Shown one piece after another: positions 62,680 to 64,000 of a stretch of DNA of 64,000 nucleotides. The notes below the pieces were generated by a model that saw nothing but the letters and a program-made list of their open reading frames with translations, did no database searches and was not told the origin of the DNA. The translations under genes were made by a program, and so were the position numbers. Position 1 is the stretch's first letter. Every line of letters begins with the position of its first letter. This DNA is from Ignavibacteriota bacterium (GTDB lineage Bacteria > Bacteroidota > Ignavibacteria > Tepidaquicellales > Tepidaquicellaceae): positions 372,001-436,000 of the forward strand of contig JACREY010000008.1 of NCBI GenBank assembly GCA_016218085.1, written 5' to 3'.

Positions 62680-62912
62680 GTTTTTATATAATTTAGTGAA
62701 ATGAAAATTGAATAAAAATAAATATTAAATAATTATAAAACAATTATTAAATAATTATTATTTTATTGTAAAAATACAAAAAAACTTTATAACATCTTTG
62801 AAATTATCAATTCATTTACGATTTTTTTATTTTTCGGGAACTTAAATAAAATAAATTACTTCTTACCTTGATAAATTTTCTATAAATAAGTAGTTTAACT
62901 TGTTGATAAAAG
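62680..62912. other. Divergent intergenic region
   Basis: Very AT-rich 233-bp region between the divergent DUF47 and sigma-factor genes, which should hold promoters for both. No clear consensus element, no gene and no dyad was identified. Confidence 0.4.
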
Positions 62913-63632
62913 ATGAATAAAACAGCGGAAAAAATAAAAAAGCAGAAAAAGGAAAAGAATAAACAAATTCCGAAGAAAGATGTTCCCTTAAAAGAGGAAG
63001 TAATCGAAAATGAAGAAGGATTTCTCGAGGATGAAGAAGATGGGTTTTTATCCGATGCGGAAATCGCTGATTTAACGGAGGAATTTAAAAAGGAAGCTCT
63101 GCCTCATATCGGCATATTGCGGAACTATGCCTATAAAATGACCGGTAATGAACTCGATGCTGACGATTTGCTTCAGGAAACCTATTTGCGGGCTTTCCGC
63201 TTTTTCCATAAATTTGAAAAGGGTACCAACTGCAAAGCCTGGCTTTTCAGAATAATGAAAAACCTTTTCATCAATAACTACAGGAAAAATCAGAAATCAC
63301 CAGGTAAGGTTGACTATGAGGAAATTGAAAACTTCTTCGAAAATATTAAATCGGATAAAATTGACTCCTCCGACCTTCAGGAAAAAGTTTTCTCTAACCT
63401 TCTCGATGACCATGTGACAATTGCCCTGAATTCCCTGCAGGACGATTTTAAAACCGTAATCATTCTATGCGACCTCGAAGGACTTAGCTATGAAGAAATT
63501 GCTGAATTCGTCCAGTGCCCTATCGGTACTGTCAGAAGCAGGCTTCACCGTGCAAGGAAACTCCTGGCTCAGAAACTGTATAAATATGCTAAGGCCAAAG
63601 GCTATGATGTTGATAATACTCCCGATTATTAA
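62913..63632 (+). CDS. ECF-type RNA polymerase sigma factor
   Basis: A 239-residue sigma factor. Region 2: ILRNYAYKMTGNELDADDLL, QETYLRAFRFFHKFEKGT and KAWLFRIMKNLFINNYRK. Region 4: DDFKTVIILCDLEGLSYEEI and GTVRSRLHRARKLLAQKL. It has an unusual N-terminal extension of about 50 residues, first Lys-rich (KIKKQKKEKNKQIPKKD), then acidic (EENEEGFLEDEEDGF-type). The downstream gene is a TlpA-like lipoprotein and not an obvious anti-sigma factor, 46 bp away. Targets are unknown. Confidence 0.9.
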   Translation: MNKTAEKIKKQKKEKNKQIPKKDVPLKEEVIENEEGFLEDEEDGFLSDAEIADLTEEFKKEALPHIGILRNYAYKMTGNELDADDLLQETYLRAFRFFHKFEKGTNCKAWLFRIMKNLFINNYRKNQKSPGKVDYEEIENFFENIKSDKIDSSDLQEKVFSNLLDDHVTIALNSLQDDFKTVIILCDLEGLSYEEIAEFVQCPIGTVRSRLHRARKLLAQKLYKYAKAKGYDVDNTPDY

Positions 63633-63678
63633 TATTTTTAAAAATTAATTTCTTTTTTATAAAATAAAATATAAAATA

Positions 63679-64000
63679 ATGAGAAAAATTCAAATCCTTT
63701 CTTTCTTAATCGTTGCGGCTCTTCTGTTCGGCTGCGGCAAGAAAGAAGAAAAAAAAGAAACTCCTAAAGATACTCCTAAAACAGAAACTAAAACTGAAAA
63801 TAAAACTTCCGACCTGAAACTCTATAAAATGGAATCGGTCGAAACATCAAAAGAAAAAAATGTTGCACCTAACTTCACCTGGACTGAAAATGGTACAAAA
63901 AAATCACTTAATGATTATAAAAATAAAGTTGTGTTCATAAACTTCTGGGCTACCTGGTGCGGACCGTGTAAAAAAGAAATGCCGGACCTTTCGAAAATTT
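63679..64000 (+). CDS. TlpA/ResA-like lipoprotein thioredoxin (partial)
   Basis: The first 107 codons; the 3' end lies beyond the right edge. Signal and lipobox: ILSFLIVAALLFGCGKKE with the lipid Cys near residue 19. A Lys/Glu/Thr-rich linker (KEETPKDTPKTETKTEN-type) follows, then the start of a thioredoxin fold with FINFWATWCGPCKKEMPDL, the WCGPC active site. This would be a membrane-tethered thiol-disulfide oxidoreductase of the TlpA/ResA/CcmG type. It lies 46 bp after the ECF sigma gene. Confidence 0.88.
   Translation, partial: MRKIQILSFLIVAALLFGCGKKEEKKETPKDTPKTETKTENKTSDLKLYKMESVETSKEKNVAPNFTWTENGTKKSLNDYKNKVVFINFWATWCGPCKKEMPDLSKI

Overview
The window looks like the chromosome of a member of the Bacteroidota/Chlorobi side of the FCB group, most likely an Ignavibacteria-type organism. 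The evidence is: AT-rich DNA, four proteins ending in the type IX secretion sorting domain with the NYPNPFNP signature typical of Ignavibacteria, a DUF3467 protein, TonB-dependent receptors with a carboxypeptidase-regulatory N-terminal domain, few Shine-Dalgarno sites, and one clear TTG-N20-TAnnTTTG promoter. This placement is inference from gene content; no rRNA lies in the window.

Layout. 1-8.8 kb: small enzymes (DUF1801, VOC, hotdog thioesterase), a PfkB kinase, RecO, an HtrA protease, two T9SS cargo genes and an archaeal-like cyclic 2,3-diphosphoglycerate synthase homologue. 8.8-10.7 kb: a gene-free block full of GC-rich palindromes, including three copies of a nested inverted-repeat element of about 170 bp. 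10.7-19.6 kb (minus strand): valS, an orphan ParA, pyrC, tRNA-Val, an MlaE permease, a CorC/CNNM protein, and an orphan nuoI between two T9SS cargo genes. 19.7-22.9 kb (plus strand): a purine nucleoside phosphorylase, TatD, a DUF4190 protein, dut and an RsmI-like methyltransferase. 22.9-24.2 kb: an IS200-type RAYT transposase between REP-like palindromes that carry a shared CTATAATA head, which also occurs in the 10-kb repeat block. 24.2-29.6 kb: purM, lysine 6-transaminase, a Fur-family regulator and feoA-feoB, with a 23-bp operator-like dyad 10 bp ahead of feoA. 29.6-34.3 kb: ychF, a DGK1/SEC59-type kinase, ftsH, hpt and rpsU.

36.9-48.0 kb is a long minus-strand gene run. It begins with the most unusual pair in the window: a membrane-anchored JAMM/MPN metalloprotease with a C-terminal LysM domain (47052-48047), then, 4 bp downstream, a ubiquitin-conjugating E2-fold protein with an HPN motif and a candidate catalytic cysteine (46502-47047). 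The E2 gene is coupled by an ATGA overlap to a gamma-carbonic anhydrase, followed by a DUF47/PiT phosphate pair, a histidine ammonia-lyase with an SSG instead of ASG MIO triad, BrkB, an SpoIIE-type phosphatase, a TPR protein, MenA and an MFS transporter. A TonB receptor gene lies 7 bp beyond. No E1 (ThiF) or ubiquitin-like gene is visible in the window, so the pair does not match the known four-gene Bil or CBASS layouts.

48.1-52.1 kb is a cobalamin operon: an AdoCbl riboswitch with a terminator-like hairpin, a BtuB-like receptor, a CobO/BtuR adenosyltransferase, and a BtuG-like beta-propeller lipoprotein. 52.1-60.8 kb holds dCMP deaminase with an archaeal-type UPF0200 kinase, a serine-palmitoyltransferase-like enzyme divergent from an NAD-dependent epimerase (possible sphingolipid genes), argS, a putative DNA-binding protein, a Lys/Glu-tailed secreted protein, a DUF2461 protein and a hydrolase. 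60.8-64 kb: tRNA-His, a second DUF47/PiT pair, an ECF sigma factor and, cut by the right edge, a TlpA-like lipoprotein thioredoxin.
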